Part shown: positions 8,832 through 19,200 of the stretch, one piece after another
Layout of the letters: every line of letters starts with the position of its first letter
How positions within the stretch are numbered: the first letter of the stretch is position 1
From: Aestuariibaculum suncheonense
GTDB taxonomy: Bacteria; Bacteroidota; Bacteroidia; Flavobacteriales; Flavobacteriaceae
Length of the DNA: 64,000 nt
Assembly: GCF_014596935.1 (NCBI RefSeq)
Contig: NZ_JACVXC010000001.1
Span: 1,050,783 to 1,114,782, forward strand
Direction: 5' to 3'
Program-made: the position numbers and the translations under genes
The notes under the pieces: model-generated
Databases searched by the model: none
What the model saw: the letters and a program-made list of their open reading frames with translations, nothing else
Told to the model about the DNA's origin: nothing

Positions 8832-9245
8832 TTAGTGAGGGAGTTTATCTTTTAAAACGCCATAAATGAATGTCCCAGCAATAGCAGCTATAATCACAAT
8901 AGCAATGGTGTAATACCCTGCACCAAAAAGAATGTACATAGGTCCCGGGCAAGCCCCAACTAAGGCCCATCCAAATCCAAAGATGATACCGCCAATGATA
9001 TAACGCGGGAATCCTTTATCTTTTTTAGGCACAAAGATTTCAGCGCCTTCGGTATTTTTAATATGTCCGCGTTTTGCTAACTGTAAAAAGATTACTCCAG
9101 ATGCGATAGCGGTACCTATAATACCGTACATGTGGAAGGATTGAAATCTGAACATTTCGTAGATTCTGAACCAAGAAACAGCTTCAGATTTGGTTAAAAC
9201 GATTCCGAAAAATATGCCTACTAATAAGAATTTTAAAAACTTCAT
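8832..9245 (-). CDS. YeeE/YedE-type transporter, second half (DUF6691-like)
   Basis: The 137-residue protein has four hydrophobic helices and a conserved GACPGPMY motif with a cysteine inside a helix. This matches the C-terminal half of YeeE/YedE sulfur-compound transporters, in which such cysteines relay thiosulfate or related species. It starts 3 bp after the stop of the partner gene, so the two are surely co-translated and probably form one pore. Substrate is inferred from the family. Confidence 0.88.
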   Translation of the reverse strand: MKFLKFLLVGIFFGIVLTKSEAVSWFRIYEMFRFQSFHMYGIIGTAIASGVIFLQLAKRGHIKNTEGAEIFVPKKDKGFPRYIIGGIIFGFGWALVGACPGPMYILFGAGYYTIAIVIIAAIAGTFIYGVLKDKLPH

Positions 9246-9248
9246 AAA

Positions 9249-9806
9249 CTAGAAAATTAAGGGTAAAATAAGGTTCGTCATAATTAAACCACCAACAAAA
9301 AATCCGATAACCGCAATTAACGATGGTTTTTGTAGGCTACTTAATCCAGTAATGGCGTGTCCAGAAGTACATCCGCCTGCGTATCGGGTACCAAAACCAA
9401 CTAAAAGACCTCCAATAATTAACAGCGCTAAACCTTTAACAGAAGTGATTGCTTCTACATCATACATTTCGTCTGGTACTAAGGTTGCTCCCGGGTTTTC
9501 AAATCCCATGTGTTGTAATTCGGTAACTGTAGCAGGGTTTAAGTCGGTTACACTGTCATCAGACAGATAATGTGTAGCAATAAATCCACCAATAACTGTA
9601 CCTGCAACAACCGTCAGGTTCCATAATTGACTTTTCCAATCGAATTTGAAAAAATCGGCGAATTTATCGGCCCCCATAATAGAACACATGGTTCTAAGGT
9701 TTGACGACATACCAAAGGTTTTACCAAAATATAGGAGCAATGCCATTACTAAGGCAATGAGTGGGCCAGAAACATACCATGGCCAAGGGCTTAAAATATA
9801 ATCCAT
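9249..9806 (-). CDS. YeeE/YedE-type transporter, first half
   Basis: The 185-residue membrane protein has the motif GTRYAGGCTSGHAITGLS, the conserved cysteine-bearing loop of the YeeE/YedE (TsuA-like) family that moves thiosulfate or other sulfur compounds. It has five or so hydrophobic helices with a periplasmic insert around residues 85-120. It is first of a two-gene operon with the shorter partner. The divergent 196-bp gap toward the tRNA holds its promoter. Confidence 0.9.
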   Translation of the reverse strand: MDYILSPWPWYVSGPLIALVMALLLYFGKTFGMSSNLRTMCSIMGADKFADFFKFDWKSQLWNLTVVAGTVIGGFIATHYLSDDSVTDLNPATVTELQHMGFENPGATLVPDEMYDVEAITSVKGLALLIIGGLLVGFGTRYAGGCTSGHAITGLSSLQKPSLIAVIGFFVGGLIMTNLILPLIF

Positions 9807-9955
9807 CTATACAATTTTTACCGCAAAAATAATGGAACTAAGTATTACTTATGTAATAAATGTTACCAAACAAAATTAGTGATTTTAACTAAATAATTGA
9901 TTGTTATGTGTTTAGTTGTTTTTGGTAAAAAAAAACAAAAAATAATGAAAAATAA

Positions 9956-9988
9956 TTTGGTGGTAAGTGAATAAAAGTTCTATATTTG
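9956..9988 (+). promoter_or_regulatory. Promoter of the tRNA-Arg gene
   Basis: TTTG at 9956-9959 and TATATTTG at 9981-9988 are separated by 21 bp. They fit the Bacteroidota sigma-factor consensus TTTG / TAnnTTTG. The tRNA begins 14 bp downstream. Confidence 0.75.
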
Positions 9989-10002
9989 CACCCACAAAAA
10001 AC

Positions 10003-10076
10003 GGCCACGTGGCGCAACTGAATAGCGCACTTGATTACGGCTCAAGAGGTTCCAGGTTTGAATCCTGGCGTGGTCA
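10003..10076 (+). tRNA. tRNA-Arg (anticodon ACG)
   Basis: All arms fold: acceptor GGCCACG pairs with CGTGGTC, anticodon stem CTTGA with TCAAG around the loop TTACGGC, and T-stem CCAGG with CCTGG. The anticodon ACG reads arginine CGN codons. The encoded part is 74 bases with discriminator A; CCA is not encoded. Confidence 0.97.
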
Positions 10077-10086
10077 CTAGAGTTTA

Positions 10087-10117
10087 AAAGGCTTCCGAGA
10101 AATTGGAAGCCTTTTTT
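10087..10117 (+). terminator. Rho-independent terminator after tRNA-Arg
   Basis: The stem aaggcttcc (10088-10096) pairs with ggaagcctt (10105-10113) and is followed by a run of T. It closes the single-gene tRNA transcript. Confidence 0.9.
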
Positions 10118-10307
10118 GTTTTATGTTTTCAGAAAATCTTCAAATTAAATGTATTTCGAAGTATTTTATCTTTTTGAATTTTTCATTTAAGCTTAGGTTG
10201 TTCTATGTTGCAAAAAAAAACGGAAATACAGAACCACTTGCAGCGGAAAAAATTGAGCATAGTAAGCTAAGTGCTCAAAATCGATTCATTTGTGGTTAAA
10301 TTTACTG

Positions 10308-11035
10308 TTATTTTTTTAATTTTTTACGCATCGATTCTCCTTTAATATCGATACGGTGAGCTGTGTGAACAAGCCGATCCAAAATAGCATCAGCAATAGT
10401 TTGTTCTCCTATCATTTTATGCTAGGCTTCCTCAGGTAATTGCGAAGCAATAATAGTACCGCGTTTATCATGGCGATCTTCAATAATTTCCATATAAAGC
10501 ATGTCGAGTAATATTATCCAGAGCTTTAAGTCCAAAGTCATCCATGATTAATAAATCTTGTTTTTCCAGTTTACTAATCATCTTTAAATATGAGCCATCA
10601 GGTTTAGCTGTTTTTAATAAGGTAAAAAGCTTATTAGCATTGTAGTAAACCAACTTGTGCCCAAGAGCACAAGCTTGATGACCTAGGACAGAAGTCATAT
10701 AGCTTTTTCCTGCACCAGTACTGCCTGTTATGAGGATATTTTAGTTATTCTTAATAAAATCGCAGCTCGTAAAACGCTGGATCTGGTTCTTATAAAGTGC
10801 TCTTAAAGGATCGTAATCTATTGCTTCTATAACCGCATTATACCTAAAATGTGCTGACTTTGTCAAGCGGTCTATTTTACGATTTTGACGGTCATTCCAT
10901 TCAGATTGGCTAAGATATTCTATGAGTTCATCACAGGTGTAATTGATGCTCTCAGGCGTTAAATTACCTTCAAAAGCTCTGTGCATACCAAAAGAGCCTT
11001 AGTTGCTTCATTTGTTCTAATGTTTTTGTATTCAT
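10308..11035 (-). pseudogene. istB: istB remnant (IS21 ATPase helper)
   Basis: IstB is the AAA+ helper of the IS21 transposase. The remains read MNTKTLEQMKQLRLF, then a frameshift near 10986 into MHRAFEGNLTPES. A stop at 10741-10743 comes just before the Walker A region NILITGSTGAGKS. LLIMDDFGLK (Walker B) is present, a further frameshift lies near 10490, and another stop near 10422 precedes the final [22 protein letters not shown] region. At least four inactivating changes make it clearly dead. Confidence 0.9.
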
Positions 11036-11043
11036 AATCTAAT

Positions 11044-12590
11044 TTATTTGTAATAATGACTGCCTCTAATGTTTTTATGATTAGGGCTATCTATAGACGC
11101 TTCTGTGTCTTCTTCATCGAGTTTATCCCATCCGTTTTTCAGGATCCTATCTATCATAATTATAATTGTATGAGTTATAGTCTAACGCCCGTTTACAGGC
11201 GTTGTCCAACCGTTGTTTTCCTACTTTTTTAGCCAGATGAAGGATGCCTAAACAGGATTTGTAACATTGCTCCGGATGTTGTTTTTTATCTAAAATTTCA
11301 ACAATCATGGTGTGGCAATGCACACCTATTTGACTGGCCCAGTCGATAAACTTTTCACTGATCCACTCACTGACAAACCTATGATGTGAAGGCATGTGCT
11401 CCTTTGTGGTGGTATAGCCATATTTCTGGCGCTCTCTGGCATGGAAGGTTAAGAGTTCATTCTTGTGATAAATCTCTATAACACTTTCCGAGTATATAAC
11501 CTTAACACGCTTGCCTATATGTTCATAGGGCACGCTATAATAATGCTTGTCTTTACTGAAGTAGATATGACTATTTTTATGAGCGGTAGCTCTGGACTGC
11601 CTCTTGATTTCATAGCGTTTTTCAGGTAATGGTTTTAAAGCCTGTTTCTCTATTTCTTCGAAAAGAGAATATCTGGAGTACTCGCGCCCCCTAAAAGACA
11701 TGGCATTATGCTTTTTAAGCTGTTCTAATATGGCTTTATTAAGTTCTGCTATACTGTGGAAGGTTTGATTGCGAAGTGGAGCAAATACACGTGTCTATAT
11801 GATGCGAACTGCATTTTCTACAATGGCCTTATCACGAGGTCTGTATGCTCTTGTGGGGAGCACTGCGGTTTCATAATACTCTGCAAAATCAGCAAAATCG
11901 ATGTTAACTATGGGCTCGTAGCAACTACTTTTACTAACGGCTGCCCGAAGATTGTCGGGAACCAAGGCCTGAGGCACCCCTCCATAGAACCAAAGAGCAT
12001 TTTCAACACAAGCCATAAAGTCTTCTTTCTTCTGGCTCTCACAGGCTTCTACGTAAGTATACTGGCTACTGCCCAAAACACAGACAAAAACTTCTAAGTC
12101 CTGGATCTCACCGGTATACTTATCTACAATGGAGAGTTTCTTTCCTGTAAAATCTATGAACAATTTATCTCCGGCTTTATGGGTAAAATGCATCACTGGA
12201 GACACTTCCTTAGTCCACTCGCGATACCAGTACCTAAACTGGGATAGTTTATAGCTATTAGGATGTTTCGTGTAATACTCCTGCCATAAAAGTTCTTTCG
12301 TGACACCGGTTTTACGAAGTTCCTTATCAAAATAAGGGAAGTACTTTTCTAACATAACAAGTTGTTCTGGTTTGGGTTTTTGGTCGGATTTAAAAAGTCT
12401 GTCCAACTCTTCTAAGGTCATGGTTGAGACTTCATAACCTGTAAGCTGATAACGCTTGAAGAAATCGATGTACTTAAATGGTATTGCGTGAGATACCTAA
12501 CTGAAGGCTTATCTTTCGTTTGCTAACACCTTCGGAATAAAGCTTAAATATCTGTTTTACTTTTCGCATATCTATTTGTTTATTGGCCAT
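11044..12590 (-). pseudogene. istA: istA remnant (IS21 transposase)
   Basis: This was a DDE transposase. It starts MANKQIDMRKVKQIFKLY with an N-terminal HTH, then a frameshift near 12482 shifts into KYIDFFKRYQLTG. The core reads DFTGKKLSIVDKY, VFVCVLGSSQYTYVEA and LVPDNLRAAV (integrase core). A TAG at 11795-11797 interrupts VRII-TRVFAPLRN, where related proteins have a tyrosine. A third frameshift near 11160 precedes the last segment ILKNGWDKLDEED. Frame continuity on both sides of the TAG shows that a single nonsense change caused that break. Confidence 0.9.
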
Positions 12591-12794
12591 GATCTTTTTG
12601 ATTATAAGATCGGTAATGCCGTACAAATAGAATTGATTTTTTAGTAGCTCACTTTCGTCCGCTGCAGGTTGCTCAGTTTCATCAGCCGCGCTATGCTCAC
12701 TTTAATCCGCTGTGGGTGGCTCAATATAGCCCTTTTTTTTGCACTATATTCCAAAAATCTGGTTAAGGTATAATTTATTCCATTCAAATAAACA

Positions 12795-15788
12795 TTATGT
12801 TTTTAGATTTTTAAGAAAATCAACTGTTGATTCGCTTTCTTGTAGATTTAATTTTCTTCGAAGTCTATATCGAGCAACTTTTACTGAGTTAAGAGATATG
12901 CCAAATAGTGTTGCCATATTTTGAGTCGTAAAGCCCATTAGTATCAAAGCACATAATTTTACGTCTCTTTCATTTAAATTAGGGCAAGAGACTTTAAGGT
13001 TTGCGATAAAGCTTGGGTGGATTTGATTGAATAATTCGTAAAAATGATTCCATTCTTTATCTAGCATAAAACTGTCATCAATATTACTAATTATTTTTTT
13101 TAGATTGTCTTTGCTAATCGTTTTTTGACGGATTTCCTTTTTTAGGTTATCTTTTATATCATTTAGCAAATCGTTTTTGTGAACAGACCTTAGGGTGTTA
13201 TTGGTTAATTCTTTTGTTTTAAATGTGAGTTCGTCTTTTAATTTTTTTTGCTTTAAAACTTGATTTTTCTTTTCTATTTCTAAAATTTTAATTTTATTTT
13301 CAGCGATCTTGCTTTGTTGATTTTTTACTTCTTTGGCCCTTTGATCGAGTAATTGTTTGAGTTTTTCTTTTTGTGTTTTGATTTTAGAAATTCTCCAGCG
13401 ATAAATTATTACGACTAGCAAAGTGATAAGTCCTAACAATGTCATTTTAAACCAGATGCTTTCCCATACAGTTGGAAGTACTTTTATTTTAATAAAAGTT
13501 GTATGAGGTGACCATTTACCATTCTTATCTGATGCCTTAAGGGTTAAAGTATATTTACCAGGTTTAAGGTTAGAAAAAAAAATTGATTTCTGAGGTCCTA
13601 TTTCATGCCAAATATTGTTTAATCCCGATATTTTATAAGCATAATTTATTTCTTCATTTAGTATGGGGTCACTACAGGCATATTTTATTGTAAACAAAAT
13701 GTTGTCATTATTTATCGTGAGCCAACTGTTAGAATTATTTTGAAATTCCGATAAATCTGTATACAATAATTCATTTTTGGAGTTTTTATTAATTAAACTA
13801 GCAGAAGTAAAATTAATCTTGAAGTTTACTTCTGGAGGAGAAAGTGTTTCGGTTTTAAAATATGAAAGACCATAATTACCTGCCATAATAATTTTTCCTG
13901 AACGATCTAAATAAGCAGCACCACCCGTAAAGGGAAAAACACCGTCGTTTTCATCAAAATTATATATGTTGCCTAGTGTGTCTATTTTTACAAGCCCTGA
14001 GTTAGTACTTAACCAAATATTATCATTATTGTCTGTTAAAATCCCATTTGTTATATTACCCTTATTTCCCAATTGGTTAAGTCTGCTAAAATTGTCAGTA
14101 CTTCTATTGTATTTAAGTAATCCACCACCGTAAGTTCCAACTAGTATGGAAAGATCCTTTGTTTGACTTATGGATAAAATATGATTATTGGTTAAGGACA
14201 GCGAGTCATTGTCTTTATGAAGATATTTGTGTTTTTTTAATGTGTTTTTTGTTCTTTCATACCGATAAAGACCATTTATTGTTCCAACCCACATATCACC
14301 GTTTATGTCCCTAAAAATAGAATTTGTACCATTAGATAAAAGTAAAGAATCTGATACTGGGTGTAATTCTTTAATTACATTGATATTTGGGTCGTAAATG
14401 GTAACACCTAAGCGTTGGGCTACCCAGATATTTCCAATAACATCTTCGCAAATTGAAAATACTGAATTTAATTTTTTATTGTAATTAGATATAAATTTAT
14501 CTGATTTTAAATCCAATATATTTAGCCCTCCTCTAAAAGTACCAATCCAAAGCCTATTGCTTTTATCTTCATAGAGCGATAAAATGATGCTTCCATTTAG
14601 ATCCTCTTTATTGTTGGGGTCATCTACATAATGTTTAGAGGTTTTTGTTTTAGGAGAATATTTGATAAGACCATCTCTCCCAGCCGAAATCCATAAATTT
14701 CCTTTTCTATCCTCAAGTATTATAGAACCTTGTTGATCTATGTGATTAAAGCCTAGTATTTTTGGTGGAATATTTTGAATAGAGAATTTATTTTTGAAAA
14801 TAGAAACACCTCCATGTACCGTACCCAAAAAAATATTCTTGTTAAGTCCTTGTTTTATAGATAAAATTGAATTGTCCGATATAGAATTAGTGCTGGGCTT
14901 TTGAATAAAATAACTAAACGATTCGGAATCTGATCGGTATAGATTAAGTCCTCCACCATCTGTTCCAATCCATAGGTCGGATTTTATTGGTAGAAGACTT
15001 AGGACAATATCATTGTTAATTGTTTTATTGTTATTTACATCTCTGTTAAAATGTTTAATTGTATTGTTTTCGAGGTTTATTTTATAAAGTCCATTGCCAT
15101 TCGTAGCGACCCATAAATTATTGGAGTCATCTTCACATAAATCATTTATAGAAGCAGTGTTTGAATTTTTTTTGTTAAATGGAATTGACGAAATGCTATC
15201 ATTTTTAAGTTTATAAACGAACCCGTTACTACAACCTAGCCAGCAGGTGTTGTTGTGTCCTTTTGAAATTTTTTTAATAAATCCAGCAATTTTTTGTGAC
15301 GGTTCGATAATTTGAAACTTATTTTTAAGAGGCTCTGAATCATTATGATAAATTTTTACTAGAAGTCCATTTTGCGTACTTAGGTATAACCATTTATCAT
15401 CACATTGCATAATGCTTGTTATGTTTTGGTTTTTTAAAACATCGTTTTCAAATTGTTCAAACACATTTTCGTTTTTGTTAAAAAGGAAAAGGCCTTTACT
15501 AGTGGCAGCCCATATATTATGGTCTTGATCTTCTATTAATTGATTAATAATGTTATTTGTGCCTAAAACATAGGAAATAGTTCTTTCTCCATCGTAACGA
15601 TCAACCGTTATTTTATTTCCTAACCATATAATACCGTTGGAATCTTGCAAAACATCTGTAATTCTAAAATCTGAAAGACCATTTTTATGGTTTAAATTTT
15701 TAAATCTTAATAGGTATTCTTGGCTGTATAATAAGCTTTTACAAAATACAATTTCAAAAACAAACCACATAAGGAATGTATTACGCAT
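12795..15788 (-). CDS. Propeller-type sensor regulator with LuxR-like HTH, no kinase
   Basis: The 997-residue protein has a signal peptide, a long periplasmic sensor of two Reg_prop beta-propellers (about 25-680, repeated units such as GNLWISAGRDGLIKY), a Y_Y_Y domain (about 690-770), one membrane helix (about 775-797), a charged coiled coil (800-900), and a C-terminal helix-turn-helix with NERDVKLCALILMGFTTQNMA and SLNSVKVARYRLRRKL. Unlike a hybrid two-component system it has no histidine kinase or receiver, so sensing probably passes directly to DNA binding. It diverges from the susC gene at 16210 across 421 bp, so control of locus A is the natural inference. Confidence 0.9.
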   Translation of the reverse strand: MRNTFLMWFVFEIVFCKSLLYSQEYLLRFKNLNHKNGLSDFRITDVLQDSNGIIWLGNKITVDRYDGERTISYVLGTNNIINQLIEDQDHNIWAATSKGLFLFNKNENVFEQFENDVLKNQNITSIMQCDDKWLYLSTQNGLLVKIYHNDSEPLKNKFQIIEPSQKIAGFIKKISKGHNNTCWLGCSNGFVYKLKNDSISSIPFNKKNSNTASINDLCEDDSNNLWVATNGNGLYKINLENNTIKHFNRDVNNNKTINNDIVLSLLPIKSDLWIGTDGGGLNLYRSDSESFSYFIQKPSTNSISDNSILSIKQGLNKNIFLGTVHGGVSIFKNKFSIQNIPPKILGFNHIDQQGSIILEDRKGNLWISAGRDGLIKYSPKTKTSKHYVDDPNNKEDLNGSIILSLYEDKSNRLWIGTFRGGLNILDLKSDKFISNYNKKLNSVFSICEDVIGNIWVAQRLGVTIYDPNINVIKELHPVSDSLLLSNGTNSIFRDINGDMWVGTINGLYRYERTKNTLKKHKYLHKDNDSLSLTNNHILSISQTKDLSILVGTYGGGLLKYNRSTDNFSRLNQLGNKGNITNGILTDNNDNIWLSTNSGLVKIDTLGNIYNFDENDGVFPFTGGAAYLDRSGKIIMAGNYGLSYFKTETLSPPEVNFKINFTSASLINKNSKNELLYTDLSEFQNNSNSWLTINNDNILFTIKYACSDPILNEEINYAYKISGLNNIWHEIGPQKSIFFSNLKPGKYTLTLKASDKNGKWSPHTTFIKIKVLPTVWESIWFKMTLLGLITLLVVIIYRWRISKIKTQKEKLKQLLDQRAKEVKNQQSKIAENKIKILEIEKKNQVLKQKKLKDELTFKTKELTNNTLRSVHKNDLLNDIKDNLKKEIRQKTISKDNLKKIISNIDDSFMLDKEWNHFYELFNQIHPSFIANLKVSCPNLNERDVKLCALILMGFTTQNMATLFGISLNSVKVARYRLRRKLNLQESESTVDFLKNLKT

Positions 15789-16209
15789 ATGTTAACTTTT
15801 TTTTTATAATATGTACACCTTAATTAGGAATGTAAATATAATAAAGCTTTGTAAATAAAGGTATTGTATTGTGTAAAAAAAATAATAATGTGACCAGTTT
15901 ATTTTTTATATGTACCCATATTGTATTTGATATGTACCCCTAATGTATGAATTAAAATTAACGTTTGATTAATGTAATATCTACATTAGTTCCGTAAAAA
16001 ATGCGAAGTGTATAATTTTTTAAAAACTTTATGGAAATCGTATCACCTTTAGTTAGCTAAAATTGTATGCTAATATTTTTTACAGTATGTATTAACAATA
16101 AATCATTGAAAAAAAAAAGAGTTTTAAATGTTCACTATTGGTTTAACAGACTTACAAGAAACTTTTTTTAAAATTTCAAAAAATTATTTACCAACTAAAA
16201 ATTTTAAAT
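15789..16209. promoter_or_regulatory. Divergent control region of locus A with repeated ATATGTACCC boxes
   Basis: This 421-bp gene-free stretch separates the regulator from susC. It contains direct repeats ATATGTACCC at 15908-15917 and 15930-15939, spaced exactly 22 bp (two helical turns), and a related ATATGTACAC at 15809-15818. Such spacing on one DNA face is typical of operators. Binding by the neighbouring LuxR-type regulator is inferred. Confidence 0.5.
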
Positions 16210-19200
16210 ATGAAAAAAACAACGAAGTCAAAGTACATTACAAGCGCTTTAGCTTTAAAATTTGACTTAAGACTGAGCTTAGCAAGTTTTGCGTTGCTTA
16301 GTTCTGTTCTACAAACTTATGCTATAGCATCTAATAATTTAAATTCAATAGTTCCTAATGTAGAAAATAGAGTTAATTTACAAGAATTGCACATCCAAGG
16401 TGTTGTTTATGATAATACTGGTATGCCATTATTGGGGGCGAATGTCTTTCAAAAGGGAACGAGCAATGGTGTTCAAACAGATTTTGACGGTAAATTTGAA
16501 TTAAATCTTAAAGGTAAGGATGTCATATTAGTAATCTCATACGTTGGATTCAAGTCAAAAGAAATAGCTGTTGGAAATCAAACTAGTTTTACAATTACTT
16601 TGGAAGAGGATGTTGCTGGCTTGGATGAAGTAGTGGTGGTCGGATATGGAACTCAAAGCCGTCGTAGTGTAACATCTTCGGTCTCATCTATTGATGTTTC
16701 TGAAGCAGTGAAAGCACCTACATCATCGATAGCACAATCTTTAAGTGGTAGAGCAGCTGGATTAAATGTGAATTTAAATTCTGCTCAGCCTGGGGGTGCA
16801 GTAAGTTTTCAAATAAGAGGGGCTGCTACTGGTCGTTCTCCTTTAATTGTAATAGACGGAATGCCTACAACTGGTTTTTCACCTACTACAGTAGGACAAT
16901 TTGGGACAGGATCTCTAGATGGGGTATTATCGTCTTTAAATCCTAACGATATTGAGAGCATTGATATTTTAAAAGATGCATCGGCAACGTCCATTTACGG
17001 TTCTAAAGCGGCTGGTGGTGTTATTTTAATAACAACCAAACGCGGAAAAAAAGGGGGAGAATCATTTGCAGTGGATTTTAATACCACTACGGGGGTTCAA
17101 AAATATTACAATCTTCCTAACATGCTTGAGGCAACAGATTATATGATTGAATCTAATCGTGTTCAATTTGAAAAATGGTTATACGATAGTAGAAAACATG
17201 TGTATGAGGTTGTGCCTAAGCCAGTTGGTTGGTCTGCTCCTGGGGCGTATATCCCGTTATATACAGATGATCAAATTACTGAATTTGAAAATGGCACCAA
17301 AAAAGGAACAGATTTTGTTGGTGCTGTAACACGTCCTGGTACGGTAAAAAACTATGACCTTTCTATGAGAGGAAGCCAAAAAAACACTAGTTTTTATGCT
17401 TCTTTTGGAGCCTTTAACCAAGAAGGAATAATTAAGAATAATAACCTTTCTAAATACACTGGTCGCGTTAATGTAGACCAAAATTTAGGAGAAAAAACTA
17501 AGGCAGGGGTTACTATTAACTTTAGTCAAATTAATTCTGATAATGTGTCTATTGGGAATGGTGGAAGATTTGAAAACAGTGGTATTCTTACCAGTGCATT
17601 ACAGTTCGATCCAACATTACCTATAAGAAATGAGAGTGGTAGTTATCAAATAAATGAGAGACAATCTAACTTTCCAAACCCTGTCTCTTTATTGGAAATT
17701 ACGAATAAAACTAAAATGGAACGGTTTTTTGCCAATGCATTTTTAGAGTACAAAATTTTACCACAGCTTTCAATTAAAACACAAGTAGGTTTCGACAGAA
17801 ACCAAAGTGAGAGTTATGGCTATTTGCCAACCTCTACAATAGCAGGTTTAAGTACTAATGGTCGTGCAGATAGAGCAGGTAATGAAAACACTAACGGACA
17901 ATTTCAAGCATTACTTAACTATAATGATACCCTAGGCGATAGTCATCATGTATCGGGTACTTTAGGTACTGAATATATGCATTACCGTTGGGAAGGTAGT
18001 GGTATAACAGCTACTAACTTTCCTTATGATGGTGTGCAATGGAATAACTTGGCATTGGCTGCCGATAGAGCAAACATATGGTCTAATGGTGGTAGTTCCG
18101 AGATTATTTCTTATTTCTTAAGAACGAGTTATGATTTCGATTATAAGTATTTTATGACTGTGAATTTAAGGGTAGACGGCTCGTCTAACTTTTCTCCAAA
18201 AAATCAATATGGTTTCTTTCCAGGAGTATCAATAGGGTGGGACGTAACACGAGAATCTTTCATGAAAGGTTCTAGCGGATGGTTAAATCAACTTAAACTA
18301 AGAGCAGGGTATGGTGAAACAGGTAACGATAATATTGGAACCGCGTTTACAGATTATTATTCACCAGGTGCCAATACCATGTGGGGAAATGCTGTGATTT
18401 CTGGTGTGCAGTTGGCTGGACTAGGAAATCCTGATCTAAAATGGGAAAAACAGGCAGATTTAAACTTTGGTATTGATTTTTCTATGTTTAACAGTCGTAT
18501 ATCAGGTTCTCTGGAATATTTCAATAGAGAAATAAGTCGCATATTAGGGAATAAGAATTTATTGAGTTCTAATCCGGTATCTACTTTACGTTATAATTTG
18601 GATGCTAAAAAACGTACTTATGGAACCGAACTAACTCTTAATACTAAGAATATCGAAAATAAAGATTTCTCATGGGGTTCTAATATAACCTTTACATATT
18701 ACCGTGATCAGTGGTTAAAGCGTGATCCAAGTTATGTGTTAGGGATAAATGAATCGCCTAAACAATATTTTGGGGAAATTTGGAGATATAAATCTGATGG
18801 ACTTGTGTACTTCGATACAGCTGATGAATTAAACCAGATACCTGGTACTATAAAAATTCTTGATGTTAATGGTTATTTATTAGATGATGAAGGAAATCGT
18901 GTAGTCGATGAAAATGGAAAACCACAATATTCTGGTGAACCAGATGGTAAAATTAATGATGCCGACAAAGTAAAAGTAGGAATAAACACACCATTTACTA
19001 TTGGTTTTAATAATACATTTAACTATAAAAAGTTCGACCTTTCTATCTATACCTATGGTGTATTCAACAGATGGAAAGAAAATCAGACAGAAATCGTATT
19101 TGGAGGACCTTCTGTTATGGGAATGCTAAATATAGCTTCTAATATGCAGGAAAATATAGTTGATAGGTACAATAGTGATAACCGATTAGGCACAGGTGTT

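Larger units (their letters stand above)
10206..12743 (-). mobile_element. Degenerate IS21-family insertion sequence
   Basis: The element contains broken istA and istB genes, both leftward. Its ends are related inverted repeats: 10230-10262 matches the reverse complement of 12691-12722 at about 25 of 32 positions (shared CAGCGGA and TGAGCATAG cores). Outside these both ends carry TGCAAAAAAAA (around 10209 and 12740). A further internal copy of the CAGCGGA core lies near 12660, fitting the multiple terminal repeats of IS21 elements. Exact ends and target duplication cannot be fixed by eye. It inserted between the tRNA-Arg terminator and the regulator of locus A. Confidence 0.85.

Noticed and set aside
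11756-12097. 113-codon plus-strand frame within the IS21 relic
   Set aside because: It is antisense to istA, whose protein motifs are clear on the minus strand.
12739-12924. Short plus-strand frame near 12.8 kb
   Set aside because: It overlaps the end of the LuxR-type regulator on the other strand and shows no protein-like features.
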